From the NCBI GenBank assembly GCA_009809945.1, contig WTPW01000937.1, positions 219,561 to 283,560 of the forward strand: a stretch of DNA of 64,000 bases, given 5' to 3'. The notes under the pieces were generated by a model. That model was not told the origin of the DNA, searched no databases, and was given only the letters and a program-made list of their open reading frames with translations. How positions within the stretch are numbered: position 1 is the stretch's first letter; each line of letters begins with the position of its first letter. A program made the translations under genes and the position numbers. The stretch is from Gigaspora margarita. Lineage: Eukaryota; Glomeromycota; Glomeromycetes; Diversisporales; Gigasporaceae. Shown here piece after piece: positions 11,118 through 23,227 of this stretch.

Positions 11118-11256
11118 GTTTTGAAATGCGTTAATTTGATTTTTTTTTTTTCCTTTTTTATTTGGCCTTGTAGCGGTATTAAGGTTGGCGTGTTCCATTT
11201 TATCAAATTGGAGTTGGTATTTCATACATCCAATCAGAACTTGGGAGAGAAATTAA

Positions 11257-12912
11257 GGGTGTTCTCAAGCGCCTAAATCAATTGATCGGAAATAAAGTTT
11301 TAAATAGTCGGGGGCCGAAAAAACTGATCCAGTGAGTTGCCGTTTCATTGAAAAAAGCCTGGAGGCGCTGGCCATCTTTTTTTTCATAGAATTAACGCTG
11401 ATTGGCCAAAACTGTTTATTAATAGAGTAAACAAAGAGGTTGTTCAAGCACTTGCTTTACGTCATGGATCTTCAGCGAAATTACAATCGTCAAAAAATTA
11501 TTACGTTGGTTTTAATATTCGAAACTCTTATTGCTAATAAAAAAAAATCCCAAGAGACCCAAAGAGTAAACCTTGCCAATTTTTATTATCTTCTAACTTT
11601 TATGTCAAATTCGGCAATTCCATATATATATATTTTTTTCCTAATGTTATTTTTATTTATTTTATTTTTTTTAAAAATTTTTTAATAAATACTTTGTCAT
11701 TTTCAGCGTTGGTCTTGTTCGAAGCCAAAGACGCAAAAAGCTGCGAATATTGTTGCTGTAACAACATATGAATATTCGTTAAGTCCGTAAAAGGTACTTA
11801 GAGTTGCTGAAACCACATTTGTTTGTTGGTGTTGCCAAAGAAGGGTTTACGTTTGTTTGTTGGATAGTCGTCTTTTTTTTTTTTTGTTACGGTTTGTTGA
11901 AGACATAGCGATAATACAGTAAAACAAAGGTGGTCTGCTCAAACAATGATTGCAATCATTATTACAATCAATTGTAATAATTGAGCACCATCTCAATCAC
12001 TATCAGATCACATTGAGGGAGTTGCTTGAGAATACCCTAAGGCACCAACGTTCGATGTGATTAGCTAGTGATTGAGATAGTGCTCAACCATTATGGCGTT
12101 ATTAATTAGACCATTTTTGAGAACCGATAGTATAGTATTGAAGGCTAATAGCGTGGGTGATGATATGATTGAAATATGCTCACGTATCTTCCTCAATGCG
12201 ATTAATTTATGATCTTGTTGTTGCGTAAGTATTACGATTAATTAAAATGTTGATGCAATTAATGCGTAAGCAAGAATCTCAATCATTATTACTATTTAGC
12301 TATTATTGTTTTACAAATCGAATCGTTTCTTTTTTATTTGCGGCGAAATTTTTGACATAAGGCCGTTCGAATTTAGTTCTTCACCCCAGTTGAAGTCTCC
12401 CCCCGAAAAATGAATAACCAATCAAAACGCTGGATAATTCTCGCCGATCACTTGATTTATATTGACCAATGAAATTGGCCGTAGTTGTTCATTTTTATAT
12501 GTTCGTTCATTTACCCCTTCCCCTCCCTCCCGAGAATCCTACATTAGAAAGTGACGTTAACCGAAGAATAAACTGCAAGCGGCCTAAGTAATAAGGTAAT
12601 AATTCGTCAATGTTGGTAATGACTTGAAGATCTATAACGATAATGATAATATAAAAAGAGTAATGAAACTTTTCGACCAATAAGCGCAACTGTATGATAA
12701 AAAATTTGGGCTCTATCTCTTGTTGATTGGAATGATAAATACACTTGATCGGTTAAATAAACTTCCGCGAATAAAATTTTTCTTTCTGACGTATTAAAGT
12801 GGTCTATTCTGGAATAATCAATACAATTGATTTGTTGAACTATTTGTTTTCTTAACCAAAATTTACCCACAGACCCGTTCCGACAGATTGATTAAGGTGC
12901 TTGAGAACACCC
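11257..12912. mobile_element. 1.66-kb inverted-repeat element, TTAA-flanked
   Basis: Ends GGGTGTTCTCAAGCGCCT (left) and GGGTGTTCTCAAGCACCT (right, reverse complement) with TTAA directly outside both (11253-11256, 12913-12916). This fits either piggyBac (TTAA) or PIF/Harbinger (TAA/TTA with GGG ends); I cannot decide. Two more internal pieces (about 11439 and 11990-12050) carry related sequence, so older copies may be nested. No transposase is recognised; the minus-strand frame at 12607-12870 has no known motifs. Confidence 0.65.
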
Positions 12913-13080
12913 TTAATATTGCGCTTAGATCCGGATAATCCGAATATCCATTTAGTTTAGCTGAGCAACCCAAATCTTCACCATTATTCTTATGCCTTAA
13001 CATGCTATTTATTTGTTATTATATAACTCTGCAATTAATTGATATTTTTTTTACTTTGAATAAACCAGTTATCCGTTTTA

Positions 13081-13975
13081 GGGCATTCTCAAACGCCTTA
13101 GTCAATTGGTCGGAATAGATTGAAGAATATATAAAAAAAATAATTTATTGAATCGATTGTATTTATCATTCCAATTGAATAAACATATGATGATAGTAAC
13201 AATTTAATTAGCGGGAAATTATTTATCTGATAAGAGTATTTATACCTTTTTATCATTATGGATCTTCATAAATGTCAATGAATTATTACCCAGTTACGCT
13301 AAAAATTTTGCCACAAATAAAAAAAGGACATTTTGGTTTTTATTCGTTTGCAGTAAATTCTGAAAAAGAATAATATACGCTAGTGATTAAAACATACTGT
13401 GTATTTCCAGTATATTAGAATTGCCGCAAATTGTGCTGTGCTTATCATTTTTTGATCCATCGTTTTCATTTTCTACAGTACCGGACAGCATAAGACATCC
13501 ACTCTATTCATATAGAGCGCCAATTTTTGATGCTTATGTAATCAATTCTGATTGGCTAATTTTGACGTAATTGATTCTAATTGGTTAATTAACATATATA
13601 TTTTCTTTTTTTTATATTAAACGCCAATTTTTTAAATCATTATAAACTTTAACTCATAATAACTCCTTTAAACAAAAAATAATAAAAAATCCTTCGACAG
13701 AAATGTAGTATAGCAAAAATTCTATCAATTTGTCGAAGGGTTTTTTGATTCAACTTGTTTTGAAAAAGTTATAATGATTGAAAGTTTTTATTAATAAAAA
13801 GTGGATGCGTTTTGCTGTTCGGTACTGTAGTAAAGACAATTACTGTTAGGTAGTAATAATAATCAAGGCGTTTGTTCAAGCATCAAATGCAATCAATTTG
13901 TCAACTGATTTTAATGCTTGAACAGTAACACGATCATAAATGAATCACATTGAGGGAGGTTTGTGAGAATAATTC
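13081..13975. mobile_element. Degenerate relative of the 11257-12912 element
   Basis: Begins TTA|GGGCATTCTCAAACGCC with the same following sequence (AGTCAATTGGTCGG) as the element 1.8 kb away. A degenerate right end near 13950-13975 shares TCACATTGAGGGAG with 12012-12026. A complete CAG-ended MITE (13476-13827) is inserted inside. Confidence 0.5.
13476..13827. mobile_element. 352-bp CAGTACCG MITE, TA TSD
   Basis: Inverted ends of about 27 bp starting CAGTACCGGACAGC (left) and CAGTACCGAACAGC (right, reverse complement), both continuing to CATCCAC, flanked by TA (13474-13475, 13828-13829). Internal arms include CCTTCGACA / TGTCGAAGG. CAG...CTG ends plus TA suggest a pogo/Tigger-type Tc1/mariner derivative. 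A related, enlarged copy lies at 58148-58820. Confidence 0.82.
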
Positions 13976-13979
13976 AATA

Positions 13980-14745
13980 ATAATATTATTTATATTAATG
14001 GTTTTAATAGGAAAAGCGCAATTACACAAGAACACCAAAACTACTGCTCAGTCAATTTGATCTTTAGATCAGGTACAACATGAAGTTATGCACGTTTATT
14101 AAAAATCAATTGTAGCTCAAAATCTTGCTTATGAAATTATCTTTCGTATCCTAACCAAAAAATTCCTCATCAAATTTTGTAATACAGTAAACTGTGCCTT
14201 AATCACATTCTAACGCTACTATGATATTAAGGTTTATTACATTAATTCTTTTGCTTATTTGATTGATTTTTGCATTACACCTGATCGCGAAAACTAATTG
14301 GCTGTTGCGCAGAATTTTGGAGGTGTTCTTGGTGTAGTTGAAAATCGCCTTGTTTCACGTAACATCATGATTTACAAATCGAGATAACTAAAAATTTTTT
14401 AACCAATTTTCATCATCACCACTGTAATGGTGAAAAGCAGTGTACGTTGCATTTTGAGAAAAAATAGATGTGAGTCACTGAATGTGAAGAAGAATGAGTA
14501 AATACTGTTGCAAAATTTAAAGGAAAAACAACTTTTTGAAGAATCGATTGATCGAATCATCTTGGATCAGGATATCAATTTCTTTTACTTTTGCCTCGTT
14601 TTTTGCATTGTCTCCAAGAGCAAACATAGTTCTGAATGTCTCTATACATTTGATCCCAATAATATAACAATGTCGCTATTACTTATTACATAGTTTATTT
14701 AACTCTATACTCTATACTTTGCTATCGTCATTGTTTTGCAAGAAC
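13980..14745. other. Intergenic, no gene seen
   Basis: AT-rich with only short open frames (for example 14508-14693) without recognisable motifs. No inverted repeat of note. Confidence 0.35.
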
Positions 14746-14750
14746 TCATA

Positions 14751-14977
14751 CAGAGAGGTCCCCAAAATTCCGGGTCGGAATACTTCGGAGTGCATCGGAA
14801 TAATTGTCGGCTGGATCGGAATTGATCAATTTTGCCCCAAGATCATAAAAAATTTTACTATCCATTCATTAAGTAAAAAAATCCCAGCTGATAATTTTTG
14901 CTATAGAACCTGCTAACAACTTGGGCTAAGCGCGACCTAGATCCGACGCATCCAACCGGAATTTTGGGACCCTCCTG
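14751..14977. mobile_element. 227-bp CAG-ended MITE, TA TSD
   Basis: Ends CAGAGAGGTCCCCAAAATTC and (reverse complement) CAGGAGGGTCCCAAAATTCC, flanked by TA (14749-14750, 14978-14979). The interior contains several TCGGA/TCCGA units. Pogo/Tigger-like by end and TSD. The open frame at 14719-14916 merely crosses it. Confidence 0.8.
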
Positions 14978-15254
14978 TAAAATTCGTTTTGCAAGGTTAC
15001 TTCGATCGTCACTATTACCATTGGAACCGTCACTCACGTGACACTAATAGTGTAAAAACTATAATTAAGATGTCTTTTGTCTTCACACTAAGCAGTTCTA
15101 GAGAGGGAAGGGTTCAGATATAACCTTCGAAATTAGAGTAGAAGTGTTAGCTCAAGTAACTTCTCCCGATAGATACTTGCATTAATAAACTATTGTTATT
15201 ATAAACTGATAACCCCGATAAGTGAAATTTGTATCAAAGTATAACCCCGTGATC

Positions 15255-15958
15255 TAGAGTGTCCAGGATTATGATCCGGGATAATATCCGCATAATTCAC
15301 CTTAAAGAACATAAAATATGCGATTTCGATAATTTAAAGAAATTCGCATAATCTCGCATAATTTATCCATTCTCTCGTATAAAGAAATTTCTATTGGCCA
15401 ATTGACGTTACACAGATTAAGTTACACAGAATGTGATATCAAGTCGGCCTGTATTATACTCTAACGTTGGCTAATTCCGAGTAGGATCATGTGAATAATG
15501 CTGGCTAAACTATCATAGCATCTACACTTTAAAATTAATAGATCCGAATGTAGCAACAATTATTTATTATACGGAACTTTTATAGCATTGGTATAACGAT
15601 TATATGCCAACACACTATTGGTTGTACAATGTAAGCTACGTAACGTACATACATACTTGTAATTTTTGACATGGGCAAAATTAGAACACAAAAATTTCTA
15701 ATAAAATTTTGTGCTTTTAGATTAGGGATAAGATCTTGCAATTAGGTTAGAGTTCGACAATATTATTTGTACAATAACATGTAAAAACAGTTTAATAGAT
15801 TAAATTTTTGGTTATAAACGTTTGTCTTGCACTACAGCAGATTTGATATTTGGGCAGTAAAATTTTTTAACCCTAATCCTGGGTCCGCATAATTCGCATA
15901 ATTTGTAATTTACCGGATGCATAATTTGGCATTTACCGGATCATAATTCTGGACCCTA
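15255..15958. mobile_element. 704-bp hAT-type element, 8-bp TSD
   Basis: Flanked by exact 8-bp repeats CCGTGATC (15247-15254 and 15959-15966). Inverted ends contain GTCCAGGATTATGATCCGG (left) and GGTCCAGAATTATGATCCGG (right, reverse complement) just inside TAG termini. Subterminal DNA reiterates CGCATAATT. No transposase frame; the middle (about 15405-15870) is unrelated filler. Confidence 0.85.
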
Positions 15959-15966
15959 CCGTGATC

Positions 15967-16555
15967 CCACTAATAACCTCGTGACGTGATATAGAGCTCT
16001 AATCTAACATCCTAATTACTCTGACCAAGTCTATCCACGCCTCGATCGGAGCCTGCCACTATTAGGGTTTAGGTTAGACAGTTTTAGTAGTGGTTTGGTA
16101 GTCGATTATAGTTAGTAGAGTTTTCCTGATTTCGGTATCAAATTAGCCCCTCACAATAGACAGTTAATCAACCTAAAATATCAACGTGCTGTAATTTATC
16201 AAAGAATAAAAACCAAATAATTTAATATAGCTAGAATTTTGGCAAGGAATGACCCGATGGCTTTCTACACATTTGATATAGATTTGGAGATTGGCCGTCG
16301 ATGATCCAGTTTTTTTATGATCGGCTCGGCAAAATTATTTTCCATCACCTGTTCGCATAATAAATTAGCCGAAACCCACCTGATAAAATATGATTTACCA
16401 ATTTATAACACTAACCAGCTATGTAACGGGCTGGGAAAATGAGAAACAGCGTAAAATTGCATGATTATTAACCAATCGAAATATAAACGCATATTTGCAC
16501 ATAACTTCAGTTTTTTTTAATATATACTAGTATTAAAGCTAGGATTGCCGGTGCA
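15967..16555. other. Intergenic, no gene seen
   Basis: Slightly richer in GC than average around 16030-16060 and 16240-16440, but without a supported frame, RNA gene or clear inverted repeat. Confidence 0.35.
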
Positions 16556-16646
16556 GATATAATTTTAATGGTGCACCATGTGCACCATTAAATTTTTATT
16601 GTATTTATTAATGGTGCACCATGGTGCACCATTAAAATTATATCCC
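16556..16646. repeat. 91-bp palindrome with GGTGCACC cores
   Basis: Arms GATATAATTTTAATGGTGC / GCACCATTAAAATTATATC pair end to end, and each arm carries its own small palindrome (ATGGTGCACCAT). Compact and nearly perfect, so recent or maintained. No TSD recognised. Confidence 0.8.
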
Positions 16647-17185
16647 ACCAGCAAACTTAATTAGAGCTTGTCACTAAATGGCGGGCTATATGGTAAGGAA
16701 TAAACATCGTATTCAATTATGTTGCGCATATCGCAGAGGCCATTTCTTATACTCATCGGTACTATATACAAAAATTGCTAGACATGTATTAAACACTCGC
16801 TATATGTAGGAAGAGCCCAAACTTTCCTGGAAAATCTAAAATAAATGTTTTGCAGGATAAATTCGTATAGCTATAAATAAAAATCAATTCGCATATCGTC
16901 GATATGTATATTTAACTTACATCAAAAAATCAAAAATTATCGTAAATTTACAACCCTAATTATGATAGATTAATAGTTTGTGATAAATTGTAATTAGGTT
17001 TTGAATTTTCTTAAAATTATTAAAATGTTTTATTAGTATACTAGTTTTGCGATTTGTATTAATAATTTATACTAAGTCCAATGTATTTTAATTATTACTA
17101 TACCAGATTTGCGATTTGCAAATATTGCGATTTGTTATAAAAATATTAATAATTTATACTAAATATGGATGGTTTTCAATAATTA

Positions 17186-17500
17186 TAAAATGCACCTATG
17201 GTGTTGAACACCATATATAATTTTTATTAATAAAATTTAGGGTTAGGGTGCATTTTTAGGATTAAGAGGAGTTTTATATAATATAATGTAGATTAGATAT
17301 AAGGTACCGATTTCTGTCCTCGTGAGGTTTTCAGGGCCCTGAACACTTTTAGAGTACCCGATCCCGTTTACTTCGTACGTTTTGAGAAATAGCACTTATG
17401 GTGTTCAACACCATAGATGTATTTTAGTAAACTTAGTACGTTTTTGAGCAATAGCACTTATGGTGTTCAACACCATAGATGTATTTTAGTAAACTTGATA
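17186..17500. repeat. Repeated CTATGGTGTTSAACACCATA palindrome
   Basis: The same palindrome occurs three times: about 17195-17214 (GTTGAAC centre), 17398-17416 and 17458-17476 (GTTCAAC centre). The last two belong to a 60-bp direct tandem repeat (GCACTTATGG...TAGTAAACTT). They sit about 0.7-1 kb upstream of the Kelch gene. They could be an operator-like protein site or a small element; function unknown. Confidence 0.7.
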
Positions 17501-18188
17501 ATTTTAACGCTATCACAAAAAATGTGAGATATTTGCAATGCACTATTTCTGAACTAATGCATCTACGTACATGGATAAATATTATTTTGATCCTCTTAAC
17601 ATGCTCTATAAAATACAGGCCCGTCTTTTTTTCAGTTTTATTAATGTTAATTGGTTGTCATGAGTTTATTTACTTTATAATATATAAAATTGGAAGAATA
17701 GCTCTATAGTATTGTAAAGCATATCAAGAAGATTTCAAAAATTATAGTTTATTCGCGTAGGCACATTGGTAAGAAATAGCAAAAATTTAAAGCAAATAAC
17801 TTATGTTTTAAATATTAGGAAATTATCGACAAAAATTCGTAATATGAACCATAAATATAGATCATATGGATCTTGGTGTCTCTGAAATCGGGTAATCGAA
17901 CCTATTCTGATAAAAAATTTTAAAATTTTTTGAGGTATTTATTTTTTTAACTATAATTAGGTTAGGGGATAATTTATTAATAAACGAGTATGTGCGGATT
18001 TTAGTAAGTTTAAAGATTTAAATAGAGATCTCAAATCTCAGAATCAGTCGCGACAATTAGTTTTGATTTAAATCGGTATCGGCATATAGGCGGTAGACAA
18101 ACATTCTTATCCTCTGCTTGGAACTAATAATTAGCTATTTAAGCTATTATTCTACTTAACTAAATAGTACAATACTACTGTATAATTA

Positions 18189-19682
18189 ATGATGTATTTT
18201 AGTTTTTATAATTTCATTTTTCTCTTAAATTTTATTTTTACAATTGCTGCTTTCATACCAAATGGAAGATGGATTCATTCTTCAGTCCTTATTGATAAGA
18301 AGCTTTATTTTAAGGGTGGAAACAAAATTAATAATAATTCTATTGAAGGCCTTACGAATGAATTATTTTATTTAGACATCTCTAAGCCATTTACAACGAC
18401 TGACAATGTCTCAATACCATGGATTGACCTTACTTATACCGGCAGCCCTCTTAAAGGGGAAGCAACAGCGTGTATTGGTGGAAAAAATAATGATATAATT
18501 TTTGTTTTTGGTGGTTATTCACCTCTTAATCAACCATTCGTTAATCAATTTGATACAAGTAAACAACAGTGGAGTAATATCCAATCCGTTGGACCTAGAT
18601 ATAGACAAGACATTTCATGTGCAAAATTTAGTGGCGGACTGATTGCCATTTTTAGTGGTTTATCTGATCCTGATTTTATAAATGATCTTTGGATATTTGA
18701 TACATTAACATTTTCATGGAGTTTAAGTAATGCTGCCAATGCACCTCCACAACGATTCGGTTATTGTGCAATAACTTTACCCGATGAAAATATTTTATAT
18801 ATTGGTGGAGTTAAATTTACTGACTTAGCAAATATTTCATCATATATACCAATGAATATTGTAAGTATTGTCTTTTTATAAATTAATATTTCTAGTCTTT
18901 ATTCATCAATATTTTTTTGTAGTTACCATTATATAATACAAAATCTCATATCTGGACAAATATGGTACGTAATAAATAAAAATATATATTTCAATACATC
19001 TTAGCAACTAATAATCTAAATTTGAAATCTAATTAGAGTATATCAGGCCCAATTCCTTCTATTCGCACTTTATTCTCAGCGATATTAAGTATGTCATTTA
19101 ACATTAAAATGTTTGAAGTAAAGTGTCTTTGCTATTAATCATTTAAATTAAAAGCTCCTGACAGGCGAATTATAATTTTTGGTGGTTGTACTAATGGTGG
19201 AGCTCTTGGTGATCTGTGGATCCTAGACACTGTTGTGTTCCAATGGTCAATTGGAAAAATTTTAAACTCCGTAGAGGGTCTAGTTCTTTGTGGACACACT
19301 GCAACATTAGTGGAAATCTATATTATTGTCGCTTTTGGTATAAATTTTATGCTAATCTATGTATAAATGTTTGATTTAAACTTATTAAACCTTTATTTCA
19401 TCAACAGGTTCATTTATAAATGGTAGTCTGTCATCAAAATTATTTATGCTAGATGTAAGTCAAAAAGATTCCTATAGATGGGTTAATGAATTTACTACAA
19501 ATGTGACGTTTCCGAGTAATACAAGTATTTCAGATTTTAAAATCCCTAGCTTAACTATTGGAGCAATTACTGGTTGCGTTATTTTTTTAGTTATATTGAT
19601 TATTACTATGCTTTGTTACAGAACTTATAAAATTTTGAAGCGCAAACAATTACAGAAAGCAATCAAAAATATGAGTATATAG
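18189..19682 (+). CDS. Membrane-anchored Kelch-repeat protein, 5 exons
   Basis: Predicted secreted/cell-surface Kelch (galactose-oxidase-like) beta-propeller protein of 407 aa with a C-terminal membrane anchor. Splice model: exons 18189-18860, 18923-18964, 19037-19088, 19155-19337 and 19408-19682; all introns (62, 72, 66 and 70 bp) are GT..AG (GTAAGT, GTACGT, GTATGT, GTATAA) and phases agree. Domains in order: signal peptide (about 1-21), Kelch repeats with the usual pattern (GRWIHSSVLI, LYFKGG, FVFGGYSP, GLIAIFSG, NDLWIFDT, PPQRFGYCAI, ILYIGG, RIIIFGGCTN, GDLWILDT), a Ser/Thr/Asn-rich linker with possible N-glycosylation sites (NVT, NTS), a transmembrane helix (about 366-388) and a basic cytoplasmic tail. 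Exon 2 is only 42 bp. The family is expanded in AM fungi; the ligand is unknown. A second ATG at codon 2 could equally be used. Exon 4 has a poorly conserved GHTATLVEIYII part, but no stop. Confidence 0.9.
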
Positions 19683-22172
19683 CAAATTTATAGCGCATAG
19701 CTTACAATAATGTACAGGCAGGGACATTAAATATTATATATGCATATTTAGGAAAATTTTAATTTTGGTTTATTTATTGTTTATAGGCATAAAATACTAT
19801 TATATAATTGTGAACCTAAAGTTTTTAAAATTAGTAAAAATAAAACTGAAACCTAAATACAAAATTGTCGAAACCAACAAAAGGTGTTGAAATTTATAAA
19901 GTAATGATACAAATAAAATTCAATGTTCATAATAAAATAACTTAAGAACTCAACATTATTTGACGCATAAAGTTGGAAATATTGATTATGGCATTATATC
20001 GTGAAACATTGCAAATTATTATTCAACGTAAAAGCTATATTAAGCATTTAGCAATTTACAATATTATCATAAAAAAATAATATTTTTTTTCTATCTATAA
20101 GCAATAATCTAATTATCAATGTGCGAAATTCAATGTTCTTAAAGTTCTATGAAACACTATCAAATTTTAAGAACATAACTGGTTGAAATATGTTCTCTAT
20201 TTGAGAACATTAAATAAATATTTTTGTTATTTTAAATTGAAAACATTAAAAGTTTTTGAGAACATTAAATGTACTTAGTGAGAACTTAAAATTAAAATTG
20301 AATTTCACACTGCTAATTATATATAAGGTAGTACTGTTTAGCATATTAGCCTGGAATCTTATTCAAGGACTTCATTTAAATTTTAATAGTATCGGGTACT
20401 TATATGTTTTATGATATATCAGGTCTTTGACCCAATTCTATTTAGGATTCTGCTTGACCGGCGACTGGTGTATTATATAGGTCCTAGCTGCCTATACACC
20501 TGCGACGACTACAAAACAAGAACACAGTTTATTAACAGGAGCAAGTCACTTAAAGAATCGATACACAAATTATATCGCCAGATATATCGGAGTCGTTAAA
20601 AATACCCAAGAATTGAATCCCGATGGTGCTATAACCCGACACATGAAATATCGAAAGAATGATATACCGACATATCATTAACCCGAAATCTAAATCACAA
20701 AAAAAAAAAAAAAAATCTGGAATGATTATATTAAAATCTCGTATAAACATATCTCGAATGTTGGAAATCATATGTTCACAGTGTTCACAGTGAAAATAAA
20801 TTTTCAAAATTTTTATATCTTCGCATAGTGTGAACGTAAAAAATCAAAAAAGGTTTATATATTATGTTCACATAATGTTCACATAAATTTCAAACCTTTA
20901 TACTCAGATAAGGACTAAAATTTAAAATCAAGATTTTGCACATAAATTTATTGCGATTTGCAAAATTATATGAAATTTGCAGATCATCTCGATAATTCCT
21001 GATTTAATCTGATTTCCGATTTGTTAAATATAATTTTTAGACTTTTAGATTGTATATTCGCCATTTTGTAATATATTCGACTGAACTTTTTGCAGAAATA
21101 ATTTTTAGATAAAATTTACCATAGCATTATGAGTAAAAAGAAATTTAAGAGTTGCGCCAAATTGAATCTTATAATTATAAGAATTATTATTACTTGATTC
21201 TAGCAATTTAATTTGTTTATTGCTGAAAGAATCATGAAATTTCAATAAGTATTAGAAGTTGCAAAAAAAGATACTTTGTGCATCCAAAACATGTTCAAGA
21301 TAATAGGTTTTGGCCATTACGAAAGGTCCTTTTTTTAAAAAGTATATTATATAAGTATAATTGTACATAATCTATAATTTTGATATAATACAGTACAATT
21401 GTTGATGATCGCCAATATGCAGATCGCAATGTAACACATAATGTGATTAAAAACGAAGTTATGCCTTTTTTTTTTTTTTTAATCGGACTAGCTAAATTAA
21501 AAAAAAAAAAATTAGAAAAATTTTGTTGCGCACATAAGTATTCGAATGAAATTTTCATTTTCATGTAAAATATCAATTTTTTATGTGGAAGTCTAAAATT
21601 TTATTGTTGCGTAAAAATCAAAATTCAAGGATACTTTTCAAAATTTCCATAATAAGGAAATATCAATAAAAAAAAAAAAGTTTAGAAAAAAGGTATCTAT
21701 GGCCCCTTTTAGCAATTAAGACTCTTTTCATTAGTACATACTATATTTACCCTAAATTACAATGCCACACTGAACCGCTGAAATGGTCCTATAGTCGAAC
21801 CTTTCTAAGTGCAGATGTTCTGCGTCATCTCACAATTTAGGTCGATTTCAAATTAACCTAAATTCTTAAATTTTGAACTGACATGCTTTATTTCTCAATC
21901 TTGAAAATTAAACATTAATAATTAATTATATCGTAAACGTTCATTTGCATAAATAAAAAGTGATAAAAATTTACATAATTTCATATATAGAAATAACATA
22001 AATTTGTGTAAATTGCAGTTATTTAAAAAAAAACTGTTTTATAAATTTAAATAAAATCGCATAATCAATAAAAAAAAAAAAGCTCAATGCAAAAAAATTC
22101 ACATAATTAAAAAAATTTACAAATGTTTAATTACCACATAGTATGCACTCACATCGTTATGTACATAGCAAA
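19683..22172. other. AT-rich intergenic, gene-to-repeat transition
   Basis: From the Kelch stop to the first hAT fragment. Holds A/T runs (20699-20715, 21468-21480), a short GTTCACAGT direct repeat (20774-20791) and GTTCACATAAT repeats (20863-20887). No supported gene, RNA or complete element. Confidence 0.4.
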
Positions 22173-22320
22173 TCAGAGATGGCACCGAAACCTTTTTTGG
22201 CGATTCCGGGTTTCGGATTATAGCTTCCGAAACCTTATCCGAAACTCGAAACTTCATCCGAAACCCGAAACCTCGACCAAAACCCGAAACCTCAACCGAA
22301 ACTCCGAAACTGCCAAAACA
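22173..22320. mobile_element. Fragment of CGAAAC-type hAT element
   Basis: About 150 bp of reiterated CCGAAAC matching the left subterminal part of the element at 712-1578, directly before a longer copy. Terminal repeats are incomplete. Confidence 0.6.
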
Positions 22321-22345
22321 TCAATAACTTATTTGTTTATTCTCT

Positions 22346-23227
22346 CCAAAGTTGGCGCCGAAACCCTTTTGTGCCAAATCCGAAAGTTTCGGGCTTCAGA
22401 TTACAATTTCTGAAACCTTATCTGAAACTCGAAACCTCACCCGAAACTCGAAACCTCATTCAAACCGAAACCTCACCTGAACACCAAAAACTATCCCAAC
22501 TTCCATATACATTGATTGCATTAATGTATTATATATCTCTTCAACTATACATCAATTGCACTGATGTATGCTATGTATCTCTTCAATATACATTAATCGC
22601 ACTGATGTATGTTATTTATTTATCTCCTTAAAGAATTCAATAAAATTTAATATCCAGCGATATTTGGGCTGGAATGCATCCAACAATTTATTGCATGCGT
22701 GCAGTCCTTTTTGTTGTTATGATTCACAAGTACAACATGAAAGGTATAATTCCGAAATTTATATTCTGACAATCAATGTTGCTTTTGCAAGCATCAGTTT
22801 TTTTTTACTTATTACGTAAAAACTGGGTACAATATCAAATAATAATAAGTAATTAGTACGTCCATATCTGCTAATGATAGAATTGATAAGTTATTGCAGA
22901 ATTAAATAAATTGTTGGTACCAAAAGGCATAAAAGACTTATCAATTCATCATTGGCAATTTTTTCTATCGTCCTAGAATTTTGAAATCAGTTGTAATAAC
23001 GGTATGATATTAAAAATAAAGTTGACCAGCTTTAAAAAAAACCGCCGAACAAACCGAGGCAGTGAAAAAAAATTACCAAAAGCATAATTAAAAAAAAAGA
23101 TCCATATAATATTATAATTTATTCAAAAATAATTTTACATTTTGGGTTCATTAAAAATAAGGCAACTTTATAATAAATTTATAACTTCAATATTATATAT
23201 TTTTTTTTTTGAGTTTCAGATTATAGG
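22346..23227. mobile_element. Second copy of 712-1578 hAT element, right-truncated
   Basis: Starts with CAAAGTTGGCGCCGAAAC and runs colinear with the 712-1578 copy (CGAAAC repeats, ATACATCAATTGCACTGATG repeats, ACTGGGTACAAT region). It breaks off at GAGTTTCAGATTATAG where an AT-rich palindrome array begins. It retains about 110 bp near 22660-22780 absent from the first copy. Confidence 0.8.

Noticed and set aside
21782-21832. Possible pogo-like end (CGAACCTTTCTAAGTGCAG)
   Set aside because: Resembles the CAGTGAAACCTCTCTAAGTGC end but no second end or TA arrangement could be found.
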